From assembly GCA_026724425.1 (NCBI GenBank), contig JAIUCV010000103.1:3194936-3258935 (forward strand): a stretch of 64,000 nucleotides of DNA. Reading direction: 5' to 3'. This DNA is from Erythrophleum ivorense (lineage: Eukaryota > Streptophyta > Magnoliopsida > Fabales > Fabaceae). A program made the translations under genes and the position numbers. The notes below the pieces were generated by a model. The model ran no database searches, was not told the origin of the DNA, and was given only the letters and a program-made list of their open reading frames with translations. This document shows, one piece after another, positions 1-11,219 of the stretch; position 1 is the first letter of the stretch; the number at the start of each line of letters is the position of its first letter.

Positions 1-2900
1 ACCCGGAAATAGGAATGCTAGCTATTTCTTTTGTTTGATTTTTCCTTTTCTTTCTTGGCCTCTGGGCAATTGATATGCCCTTCTTGTTTGGAATGATGAA
101 GTGTATAAACAAAACCTCGTGCCATTATTCTTTCTAACCTTACTTATTGGCCAAGCTTGATCTATGTATTGTCACCTTTCATCATGGGCGACAATCAATA
201 TATTAAACATATTTTTTGATAAAATTGTATTTAACATATACGTCTTTATAATTAACTTAATGTGTTTTATTTTTGAGCATGATCATTCCACAATCATATT
301 CATATGTAACCCATTGATTACTTAAATGCTTGGTTTGTGAGAGCGATAGAAGATGTCTTGTTATCCAAGTCAACTTGACAAATGGCCATGTTGGTGGTTA
401 TCATCACAAGAAGCCCAGGAGTGCAATCCACCTCGACCTCGACCCCTTCCCTCGCACCCAACTTCTTTTCCTTTTTCATTTTTAATTTTTTTGGCACAGC
501 TTAATTAATTAGGCAATTAAACCAAAGAGTTGTCTTTTCTTAGCTGGAAATTATCTTCTGAAACTACGAGGCATTCAATGTTTTATGTTAACGTGGTCCC
601 CACTTGACAAATCTTCTTCTAGTACTATTAACCAGTATTATTCCTTGTATTTGAAATATTGGGTCTAGATTTTTAGTTGGCCTTACTCAATACAACAAGT
701 TCATTGCATATACCCAACACTCTTTCTTTCGACTGTCTTATCATTATCAGTCTCTTCTAATTTGGTGAAGTATTGTTATCATGATTATCAGTCTTTAAAC
801 GGCTAATGATATTACTTTAAAGAAAAGATTAGTAGATTCTAAAGCTCCAGTTTCAGCTTGTGAAATGCTTTAAGCACGAGCCTCGGTGTTTCTTTTCTTT
901 AATATCAATATATATTAAAATTTTATAAAGAGTCGATGTTGTTCAAAAACTTCGAAATAATATAGACATGTTTTTGTCTCAGATTCTTTGACAATTTCTT
1001 TGTGTAATTTCTTTTTTTTAAAACTACATTGTCGTGTGGTTGACCTGCATGGACAGGCTCCTCTAATTGTAAGATAAGATATATACAAATATCATGTCAA
1101 ACAAAAAAGTGAAAATTTTCAAATTTTGAGGCTCAGGAAAATAAAAATGTCGGCAAAAATTCATGAATAAGCTATGGTTTAGAATTTTGTAGAAGAGTAT
1201 TACCTAGAGGTCACGTTGATGGTCAAAATCAGAAGTCTGAGGTGGCAGGGGATCACATTGAGAGCGTGAGTTGGTGGTATCAAATATTACAAGACACCGC
1301 CTTTGGAGCCACAGCCATTAGCCTCAGCCCACTCTCTGCTCTTTTTCAATCATCATCATCCCCTCCCCTCCACATCATTTCATCTCTTCGATTTCTCACA
1401 TTATCTTTCATTCATGAGGCCCCCAATTTGTGATGTGCAAAAGAGATTCTTTTTTTTTTTTTGTTTGAAGGAAAAAAAAAAAAAGAAGATTATCCAGTTG
1501 TCTTTAATCCACCCTTCTATAATTGTGAACAAAATTATTTATATAAAAAATAGCAATTCAAATTTGAGAAATTGTAGTTTTATTGTTACAAATTACATGT
1601 CTTTTTTAATTTCTAAATTTTAAAATTATACGATTCTGTTTTTTTCAAAAATTTATGTTTCAATTATTTAGTTACTATATTTTAAAAATGTACAATTCAA
1701 TTTTTGAAAATTTTTCTTTGGCTACTAGTTAATTTTCATTAATACATGTTTTAAGAACTAAATTGGATATCTTTTTAATTTAAAAATAAAATAATTGAAA
1801 GATGTACTTTTTATTTCTAAGATTAAATAATTAAATAATTTAAATGTATCTATTTTTGAACGATAAAAATTATATTTTTCTCATTCAAAATTTTATAAAA
1901 TATGCTCAACTTTTTATAAGCAATATATCTATTATTATTTTAAATTTTGGTTTATTTTGAAATTTCTACCTGTCGCTTACTTGGAGAGTTGTAGACGCCG
2001 GCAACTGATTCAAGAGTGTCAAACCTTATTGGCTCGAACATACTCCGCCTATAGGAAACCGAAGCACGTGGTACGTGTCAACAAAGCAACGAAATTTTTT
2101 TTTCTTTTTTAAATTGTAATATTTAAATTGAATGTATGTCATTTAATAACATTTGCATGAGTTATTTTATGCTTCAATATTTGGTTTTAAAATTTTAATT
2201 ATAATTTGTATATATCTATTATTAAAATATATAATAAGAACAAGAGTAAATTATATAAATTTTTTTTAAATTTTATTAAAATTATACAAACATCTCTTTT
2301 ATTTTTAAAATATACACTCATTTCTTTTGAAATCAAAATTTGCATTACACTTTACTTTAATTTTAATTAAATTAAATACATATTTTATCTATACATATTC
2401 TGATACGATTTGAGAAAAAAATAATGAAAGTGAGAACATTTAGATTATTAAACATAATGATTTTTATTTCTTGTAAAAAAAAATATAATATATATTTAGA
2501 TTATTAGAATATATTTTAGTCAAAAAATTTAAAATTAAACTAAAGTATATATTTTTAAAATAAAATAAAGGCCCTTGTAATGTTAGCATAATACCAAAGA
2601 TGTATATGTAATTTATTTTAAAAACATAATAAATGTAAAAAAATTTAAATGAATATATAATTTTTATAACTCAATATTATATAATTAAATATATTTAAAA
2701 AATTAACACATGATAAATTTTTATTAAAAAATTTATAACAAAAATATAAAAACTATAACTAAGACGATGGATATTTTTAGTAAAAACGGAGGCAGCCGAT
2801 TTAATGGGGTTTCACCGTCACACAGTAAAGGCTACAATAAACCTTACCATACCCAATTATACCTCACTTGATATTCGTACTTGATTTCCATTTATAATTA
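1..2900. other. AT-rich intergenic region, no recognisable gene
   Basis: No reading frame here has a recognisable domain, and I saw no exon series with plant splice signals. The segment at about 1200-1430 is richer in GC and pyrimidines, like a promoter or UTR, but its short open frames are of low complexity. From about 1480 to 2800 the sequence is very AT-rich and includes the palindromic repeat listed separately. Confidence 0.6.
2243..2620. repeat. AT-rich palindromic (MITE-like) repeat, copy A
   Basis: The left arm (about 2243-2330) and right arm (about 2519-2618) are imperfect reverse complements. The same arms recur at 19893-20205 and 63020-63320. All three share a core resembling TTTAAAATTAAACTAAA next to an AAAATTATACAA-like segment. 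Boundaries are approximate because the sequence is almost pure A/T. A non-autonomous DNA element is inferred; a target-site duplication was not resolved. Confidence 0.45.
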
Positions 2901-2941
2901 TTAATTTATTGAAATCCATACAACAAACCACTCACAGCCTT

Positions 2942-2949
2942 TATATAAG
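2942..2949 (+). promoter_or_regulatory. TATA box of the DUF1645 gene
   Basis: TATATAAG lies 95 bp upstream of the ATG at 3044, a normal distance for a plant TATA box with a 5' leader of about 65 bp. It also lies downstream of an in-frame ATG at 2909, which argues that transcription starts after that ATG and supports 3044 as the first start in the mRNA. Confidence 0.6.
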
Positions 2950-3043
2950 CCTCATCCTCATTTCGCATCATTTTTCGTTTCAACCCAATTTTATCGCACT
3001 TTCTATCTCGCATGTTCCACCTGAAAACCAAAACCAAAGGTGT

Positions 3044-3955
3044 ATGATTGAGGTCCAAAGGATGCAGGCACAAGCTTCTCAGTTATCGCCTTCCCCCAGT
3101 TTCAATAGCTACTCTTCTGAGACACTCGCTGAGATTGCCGCCAGAGTCATCCAGGAATTCCGCACTGACCCTTCTTCCCTCCCCGACAATCCCCTTTTTG
3201 ATTCATGGCAACACGATGGCTTTCACGATGGTCATGATAATCGCGACGGCGACGAACAAACTGGAAACGGTGATGTTCACGACGACGATGATTTTGAGTT
3301 CACTTTTGTTTGCAGGGACCCACAATCCTCACCGGTATCCGCCGATGATATCTTCTACAATGGCCAGATCAGGCCCATGTACCCCATCTTCGACCGCTCT
3401 TTGCGCGACGGCGTCCCTTCGGTTTCGCCGACCCCGAACACGAATGAAACGGCAGCTGTTTGTCGTCGCCGCCTTCCGCTCAGGAAGCTCATGTTCGAGG
3501 AGCGAGAAACAGGGTCGTGCTCGTCTTCGACCTCTGAAGCAGAGGACATTGACCTCGAAGGCGTGGCTCCGGGGACCTATTGCGTGTGGAATCCCAAATC
3601 GTCGTCGTCGCTGAGAGGGCCGTGCAAGAAGAGCAGTTCGACGGGATCTTCGTCGAAGCGGTGGAAGTTTCGAGACCTACTTCCGAGAAGCCACAGCGAT
3701 GGGAAGGAACCGCTCGTGTTCTTCACACCGAGCAACAAGAGGAACAACAAAGTGGCTCACGAGGTCTCCAAGTCCAGCACCGGCGACAATAACGCTGGCG
3801 TCTCACTGGAGAAGGCAGCCCAAGACAGCAGAGCCGTGGCTCTGGCGAAAGAAGAGAACGAAAGTAAGAGGAAAGAGTCGTTGCCTTCCAGGCAGGAATT
3901 CATAGGACTTTTTGCCAATGTGAATGGACTTGGTAGGAATCTGCGTCCATTTTGA
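3044..3955 (+). CDS. DUF1645 family protein
   Basis: Intronless gene of 303 aa from the ATG at 3044 (a second in-frame ATG is at 3062). The frame is open from 2909, but the first 45 codons are hydrophobic, not family-like, and overlap the TATA box. The protein has an acidic DDDD stretch before FEFTF (residues 84-88), then DDIFYNGQIRPMYPIFDR (101-118), PGTYCVW (176-182), a serine-rich linker and KRWKFRDLL (205-213). This order is typical of the plant DUF1645 family, which includes the rice stress and grain-length regulator SGL. Biochemical function is unknown; members are usually nuclear and stress-responsive. The base composition is clearly more GC-rich than the flanks. The family call is strong; any specific role would be inference. 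Confidence 0.88.
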   Translation: MIEVQRMQAQASQLSPSPSFNSYSSETLAEIAARVIQEFRTDPSSLPDNPLFDSWQHDGFHDGHDNRDGDEQTGNGDVHDDDDFEFTFVCRDPQSSPVSADDIFYNGQIRPMYPIFDRSLRDGVPSVSPTPNTNETAAVCRRRLPLRKLMFEERETGSCSSSTSEAEDIDLEGVAPGTYCVWNPKSSSSLRGPCKKSSSTGSSSKRWKFRDLLPRSHSDGKEPLVFFTPSNKRNNKVAHEVSKSSTGDNNAGVSLEKAAQDSRAVALAKEENESKRKESLPSRQEFIGLFANVNGLGRNLRPF

Positions 3956-4054
3956 AACCCAATTAAGTACAAATTAAGTTAATCTCTTGCATTTTTCTTC
4001 AAATTACCCGATTATCTATTGCTTTTGTCTAATGTTTTTCTTCTTGTTTTTTTT

Positions 4055-4068
4055 GGGGGGGGGGGGGG
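4055..4068. repeat. poly-G run (14 G) after the DUF1645 gene
   Basis: Fourteen consecutive G residues follow a T run about 100 bp after the DUF1645 stop codon, probably within the 3' UTR. Such runs are length-unstable and prone to sequencing error. Confidence 0.85.
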
Positions 4069-4835
4069 TGTTGTTTCTGTTCACTTTACTCTTTATTGTA
4101 ATTAAGGTGAGTGAGAATGAGATTATTCTTTGAAACTTTTCTTGGGTACTTACAATTGTTGAAGAGCGTAGTGGGGTTAGTTTACATTTGTTATTTGATT
4201 TTGTGTTTTAGATTAAAAAAAAAAGGTCATAAAGTGTGGCTCTCTTTGCCCTCAAAGTTGGCTTTCATAAAATACAATAAGTGGTATTTGAACAAATTTG
4301 AGGGCTGAATTCTAAAATGATGTATGGGCTGGCGCCTGCATGGTGAGACAACGCAGAGTAATTTTGTAAAATTCAGAGAAATGCGTGTGGGTCTCACACG
4401 GAGTTAGACTCTGGTGTATGGGGTAAGATGCTAAAGTTGAAAAGCAGAAGAGGGAGAAGAGGAAGAACTGTGAATAAGCCCCACTGGAAATGGAAAGGGT
4501 CGCGGAGTTTCGCGCGCTTACACCCAATCCATTCCACTGCTCCAAAATTCCCCTACAATTAGATGGAATGTGTATATTTGGTTTCTTTTGGAGCTTCCCC
4601 AATCCTTGGGGTTTTCACATGCACATTATTATATGCTACGCGATTTTCATAAGTTTGAGTTTTTTAATCTTTCTATTCAGTAATATTAAGTCAATTTATA
4701 GTATTTGAAGCTTCAGAATTGATTAAATTAGGATGTACACTATGTAATACATTGATATCAACATAAATTTGACCAGAAGAGATTTCGTTTTTGGTTCATG
4801 CAGAATTTCGTTTCCGATTCCCCTTTGTTTGTAGA

Positions 4836-4866
<31 letters not shown>

Positions 4867-7800
4867 TGTAGATTTGTCGGTACTTCCACCTTGAAAGTTC
4901 TGTTTCAATTTGAAAAGGGGGAAAATTGATGCAGTTAAAATTTAATCCGATCAACAGCTAATAATCACTCAAATCATGAACAGTTTGATTATTATTATTA
5001 TTATTATTTTTATATCCAAATCATGAGCTAGTTAATCTTCTTAGCATCTATCATCAATCTCTTTATTTTATTTATGTATTAAAAATGTATAAATCATAAA
5101 GTATTTGTTGAAGGTGATAAAAACTATAGTGTTGATGCCTGTAATTAATAAACATCTTAACCTAATTTTACCTTTTTCTGACAAAATAAAAAAAAAAGGC
5201 AGGGTTTGGCCACCTTCTAGAAATAATGTTCAACTTTGGACTTGTCATCGCTTTGGAGCTCGCTTAATAAATATTATAATCCCCACCCAACGTTGCATCT
5301 TAATCCTGTGAATTTTCAGCCTTTCTAGCTCATCAAGTTATTGAATTCCTCTTTTTTATACGAAAGCTTGATTTTTCAGTAATTTCTCCTGGAAAAAGCA
5401 ATATAAATAAAAATACGAACGTTCACACCTTTTATTCTACTGAAGTTATGGAGAAAAAAAAAGGAACAGTATCTTCAATATATGATAATTTTTTTAATGT
5501 AGAATTTTTGTTTTGTGAATAGTAACATAATTTACATTTTTCCGTACAGCTAATATATGGTTGCATTTATATATTTAATTATGCACAATAAAAAATTTAA
5601 GCAAAATCAATTGAACTAAAAAATAAATAAATTGTTTAAGTCAGAGATATCAAAAATATATATTGTTATGTAAAGCTCTACTTTTTTTGAGGTAGTTTCT
5701 TTGTAACAAAATTTTTTAAAATTTGTGTGAAAATTTTTTATTACCACACATTGATTTCGAAATATCCAACATTGAAGACTCTCAACGTCTCAAAAAATTG
5801 AGATTTCTATAACAAAATATAATATTAAATATGAGAATTACACAAAAATTTTATTTACATAGATACCTATTAAATTATGAAAATTGTAAAAATGTTTAAT
5901 TTAATAAAAATATAACTTTTGCAGTTATTGATACAATTTTATGTGATTATAAGGTTTGACATTCATGAAGAGAAACTAATCATAAAAAATATTTGATACA
6001 AATTTCAAGACACATTAAACAATTAAGAGTTTAAACTGTGAGTAACACAGTCGTTTATAAAAATGTCTTGATCTCGAGTAATTGAAAACCCTCAATAACA
6101 CAATCCAAATAGAACTGAAATAATTACGAGTAATGCAGTTAGTTGTTAAATACTTGCATCTCTTCTATACAATTTCCTCAGAATAAATGGAAAGCCAATC
6201 TATTAACAGGTCAACTCACCATCATTATCGGACGAATTGTAATTCTTTTTGCAAGAAAATATACTCTTTTGTTTAAGTTTATTTTCTATTTTATTTGTAA
6301 ACATAATTTCCCTGTCAAGCAAACAAAAATACAAATAAAATAAAATTGTATTTGTGTGAGATACATTTTTCATTGTGTTATACCCTTGAATCTTTATGCC
6401 TCAATGAAAAGAAAACTTAATCCCTAGGTAGGGGTTAGTATAGAATTTAAATCTTAAATTTTCTTTTTCTTTTTTTTATATATTTCTCCCGCACAAACTT
6501 ATTTAAATACTACTTTAATTAATTTAAATATCATATTCCTATAAAGTGCGAGACAACACTGATCCTTAATGCTTTGTCTTCTTGGGGGGGAAACAAGTGT
6601 TATCAGATTCTAAATAAAATTAGTAAGAAAAGTTGAACCAATTCTATGACATAGTGAAGAAAAGAAAAGACAAACAACATTTGATTTCTTTCCATATTTA
6701 CCATACATTGACATTAACGCAATGTTCTTCTTCTCTAATTGGGTGTTAAGGTCGCGGATGACTTGGTGGTCTTCCTCTCTTGTCCTTTGTGGCTCATGGC
6801 AATCCCAGTGCACAGAGCTTTCAACAAGCATCGGAATTTGGGAAATGCATAAAGTGAAAGGGAAAGACAGAGGACGGAGACACTAGCTTTTGCTTTTTGG
6901 AAGAAGCAGCTACGAGATAACACACCAGACTTAGACCACTGGAGGGTTTTGTCAAACAAATTGGAATTAACCACTTTTCTGATATGAGAATGTGGGAACC
7001 ACTATAGAAGCCAAAATACTGAGCTTTTAGACCAGAGAAATCCACCGCAGCACATGGTGGCAATTGGCAACATCGTGTTTCTTGCCTTTCTTTTTCTCTG
7101 TTTAAGAGCTTGTGTTTTGATTCATGTAGCAGAGGACAGTCACAGTTCGGTTCCAAAAAGAAAAAAAGAGGATAGTCCAGTTTAGGGTTTAAGTTAAATG
7201 TTGTTGTTAGTTAGGCATTACAAATCTAACTGCCTTTTTTTGTTAAGTTAAAAAGTTACAATTATTAATCACGAGTAACTTTTTTTTTTTTCCTACTCAC
7301 CAAAAACTAAAAGCATACCATAAACACTAAGATTTCAAAACACACAAAAATAGTAGCTAACATGATTTTAAATCTTTTAAAATATAAAATATTTAAAATG
7401 TCTTTAAAGTAAGAGGAAAAAACGACTAATAAAAATAATGAAAAATATATATAAAACTCACTCCTTTTATTGTCTCTAACTTTTTTTTTTCTTCGTCTCT
7501 CTCTTAGAAATACCATGTAAATCTCCCAGTGCAGAAGTATCTTCCTTTGTGAGTATTAAGTTTTCAACGGTTAGAAACGGTTGCAATAGTCTAATTTATG
7601 GGTTCCAAGTGTTGGAATACTCCTTCTATCATAATAAATGGGTTTTCGGGCTCAGTTTCACTAACCAAAACATTCAGGAACATAATAGACTATTTGAGTG
7701 CGAAACTAAAAGCTCAGAAGTAACCCATAGACAGAGAACATGATTTGGCGAGTAAGCAATGGCTGGAGATCAGTATTCCTCCGCATTTCTCTCTGTATTT

Positions 7801-8282
7801 TAGATATCATTTTTGTATTTTACATATCCTATGGCTTCTAACAAAAACCTCAAATAAAAAGCTTGTCAATGCTACAATCACTGTGAGAATTACAAGTTTG
7901 GTACCGTAATGGTGGCAACACAGGGGACCCAGAAAAAAAGAAAAGGGATTGGAAAAATCAAAGCAGGAAGTAACGGTAGATGATTAGTCAACCATTGAAT
8001 CAAATTTTCATTGAATACGTCCTAAACACTCCCATCTGAAAGTGAATGATCAGATGATGAGATTTGAGAAATAGCAGCCCTTATCTTCTAGGAGGCTACA
8101 ATGGAAGAAGCTGTTTTCACACCCTTTTATTTAAGGTACCAGAATTCTTAAGACATAGTGGTCCTGTCTTTTTCATCTTATTTGAGCTTTCTATCATTTA
8201 CTGATGACCCTTCAGCCTAGCTCCAAGCCATGTCGCTTAATTTTTGTTTTTTCAAACCCAGATTTTTAATTTGTCAAAATCA
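4069..8282. other. gene-poor intergenic region
   Basis: No family-level protein match is apparent on either strand. The stretch 6600-7160 is less AT-rich and holds overlapping minus-strand frames (for example 6821-7156, 111 aa), but these show no domain or splice structure that I recognise. They could be the remnant of a gene or a non-coding transcript. Confidence 0.5.
4836..4860. repeat. (AT)n microsatellite
   Basis: About twelve AT dinucleotides in an intergenic region. A (TTA)n tract follows at about 4990-5010. Confidence 0.9.
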
Positions 8283-8640
8283 TCTCCGCTGTTGAGAGCT
8301 TTCAAAATTATTTAGGAGGAAAAAAAGAGAAAGAAATACCATTTTCCCGTTCTGCAGTCCAAGCGTGACTTTAGGAACCATTAAAAAAGTTTCAAAATAT
8401 AAATTATTTTTAGTAATGATTTCATTATGCTACACCAACCTTTTCACACCGAAGAGAACAAAAAATAAGCTTTCTTCGCTACTAAGAGCTTTCGAAAAAT
8501 TAAAAAGGAGGAAGAGAACGAAATACCATTTTCTTATTTTCTTATTCAGCACTCCAATTGTGACCTTACATTATTCTTTGTAAATGTAATGATTTCATTA
8601 TGCTACAATAACCTTTTCACGCCAAAGAGAGAAAGATAAA
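8283..8640. repeat. imperfect tandem duplication, two units of about 180 bp
   Basis: Unit 1 (8283-8468) and unit 2 (8469-8640) run in the same order: GAGAGCTTTC or AAGAGCTTTC, an A/G-rich stretch with GAAATACCATTTTC, a conserved TGTGACCTT or CGTGACTTT, then TAATGATTTCATTATGCTACA and AACCTTTTCAC. They differ by substitutions and small indels, so the duplication is not recent. No protein is encoded. Confidence 0.75.
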
Positions 8641-11219
8641 GTATTAATAAAGCAAGACATAGGCGGATAAGCCTACTGGCTATTGCGGTTGATTATACGG
8701 GACATTTTTTAACTTTATCTAATTGGTATTTTATTTAATTGATATTGCTATAAGTTATTAGATGAATTTTGATTTTCGTCATGGAATGGAATGATTCATA
8801 CCCATCTGCACCCGCCATCATTACTTCTATCTAAGCAAATATGTAAAATAGTATTATTCTCTGTTTGTCCTTTTCATTCATTCCAGTAAATACGGTTGAC
8901 CTTCATGAATCATGAATCATGAATCTGGGTGCCCATTGCATGAACCGACCAACCCATATTGACTTATAAACCTAATATTATAAGGTTTATCTTCTGTTTA
9001 TTTCAAGATTTTAACTTATACTTCATGAGTATTATTTCTCATAAAATCTAAGAACCTTTGCAAAAACTATAAAAGTTGAGTTTAAAGAGTTCGCAAAGTT
9101 CATATAAATTTCACATAGAAATTCATACTTTTAATGTCATTTCTTGCAATGAATTATAATATTCTACCACGTTCTCCCGCTCGAAACAGAGAGAAGAGAG
9201 AGGCTCTAATCAAAATCAAGGAACAAAAATTAGATAAACTCATAAAAGTTGTCATTCCTAATCTGAAAAAAAAAAACTATATTATTGAAGGCGAGAAGAT
9301 AAGAATCTTATCCAAAATTTGCTAGTTTACCTGGTAAGAATTATGCGATATAGCATTTTAAATGCAGTGCTTGGTATGTTAGATTGGGAAGAGTGGTTAA
9401 GGATTCCTAGTGAAATGGGAATAGCTGGCCATGTTCACCAAACAGCAAGTGGGCGACCCACTTTGCTAGATGCATATCGTGGTGTGCTCTTTCTTCTATA
9501 GAAATGGCAGACAAAATTGGATGTCCTTCTATTCATTCATCATTCTCTTATTTCTCAATCAACATCTTCCTTTGAGATTCACTTGCCCCTAAATATGAAA
9601 AACCAATCCATTTCAAAAGACTCCACTTACCCCCAGCAGAAGAAAACTTGAAGAGTTATCAAAACCATACATAGTAAGGTACATGTCCAACTAATTTAAA
9701 TTAAAGTGGTCACATATCGAGTTTTATATACAAATCTATTGGGATTTCTAATTTATATTTTTTAAAATTAATTGAAAAATTAAAATCTGGATTGACCCAT
9801 CATCAACCCTGGATTAAAATCATAAATGGGCCAGCTCAATTTTTGTAAATTCCATCCCATGCTCTACTGTCACCAACTATATTAGCCGTCGACTCCTTTA
9901 CGAATTCTCCAGTTACATAGCTAATAAAATTATAATATATTTTTAAAAAAAAATTAAAAATCTAATCATGTTATGTTGAATTATAAAAATTATATACCTA
10001 TTATGTTATTTTTAAGAAATTATACACTTATTATGCTTTAATTAAAAAATTTAATAACAAAATATAAGAAATTACGTAATTTTTTTTTTCCATTAAGAAC
10101 ATAGGTGGGGACATTCAAATGTGACGGTCACAAATGTCACTCTACATGTGGAATCACTGATGTGTCCAAACCAATGTTAGTTCGTAGATGCTGCTGTCTT
10201 AATCAAACTCCGATATTGAACCGATTGAGAAAGCTGATTTGGTAGGTTGCGTGGAAATTATTGTGAACTATTATCAGCGGACTACATGTATTGCACAGGT
10301 TAGCTATTGGCTTACAAAGCATTTTATATTGGTGTTGACTTCATCACCGTTAAGATGGATTTGTAAGACGCTTATCAATTAAATTATGTAAAAGAAAGGG
10401 TTGATATATATCACTGCATTCCGTAATTGGTAAGTAACAAAAAATTTATGACAAAAACTAAGGTAATATGTGATAACAACATCTTACATCAGATAATATA
10501 ATTTACTTAATAATATATTTAAATAGAATAGTTCTCTTACTTTAACAGCTTACTTCTAAAAGAAAATTTTTTCTCTTGTTTAGCGATACATCAATAACTT
10601 TTAAAATTGGTTGTTGACAATGCTACCAAGACGATAATTAGGATAATTCTCCCATATTAATAATTAATTTTTGAGAGAGGGATAATAAAATAAAATTAAA
10701 AAATTAACACTTTTAAATGACGAGGCAATAGGAGATTTTGGTGACATTTTTTCTTCCACTCTACCAACGAGTGATTGAACTAGTGAAAAAAAACAGAAGT
10801 TCCCTCGGTAGATTATTTCATCCTTGAATAGGCTTTTAATTTGATACATCTCTGATGAAGAAAATCACATGGTTGATACATTTTCAAGGGGGAACATAAA
10901 AGCGACAGGTAAAAGACAGGCGGACGATCTTCAATATACTACAATCAAACGTATGAAACTAAGAAATATAAGATTTATAAGGCCTTTGAACTTTTTGACC
11001 CCATGAGATTGTGAAATCTGATATTCTATTAAACAAAACTTTTTATTATTCAACTGGGGAATGAACTAATACATTTCAGAAGCCATTTTTAGCAATAGAC
11101 GCTTTACATATGCATCCATTCTCCAAATGATTAAGTTGTTCAACGCCAACAGAAATAATGGTGACATATGGTAGCAGTTAGCAGGAAGCCATGAAATCCC
11201 CCAGTTCTTAATTCCAGTC
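8641..11219. other. intergenic region downstream of DXR
   Basis: Two short plus-strand frames (9134-9325, lysine-rich, and 9319-9501) look slightly protein-like, but I recognise no family and see no gene structure. A triple ATGAATC repeat lies near 8905-8925. The DXR 3' UTR should occupy roughly 11060-11219. The rest is AT-rich spacer. Confidence 0.5.

Noticed and set aside
2909..3043. N-terminal extension of the DUF1645 gene by 45 codons from an upstream in-frame ATG
   Set aside because: The TATA box at 2942-2949 lies inside this stretch and the extension is unlike the family; the ATG at 3044 fits better.
3048..3614. 188-codon open frame overlapping the DUF1645 gene
   Set aside because: A GC-rich out-of-frame shadow of the real gene with no domain of its own.
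6610..7156. Overlapping minus-strand frames of 73, 79 and 111 codons
   Set aside because: No domain, no consistent splice joining and no conserved motif; recorded only as a less AT-rich segment.
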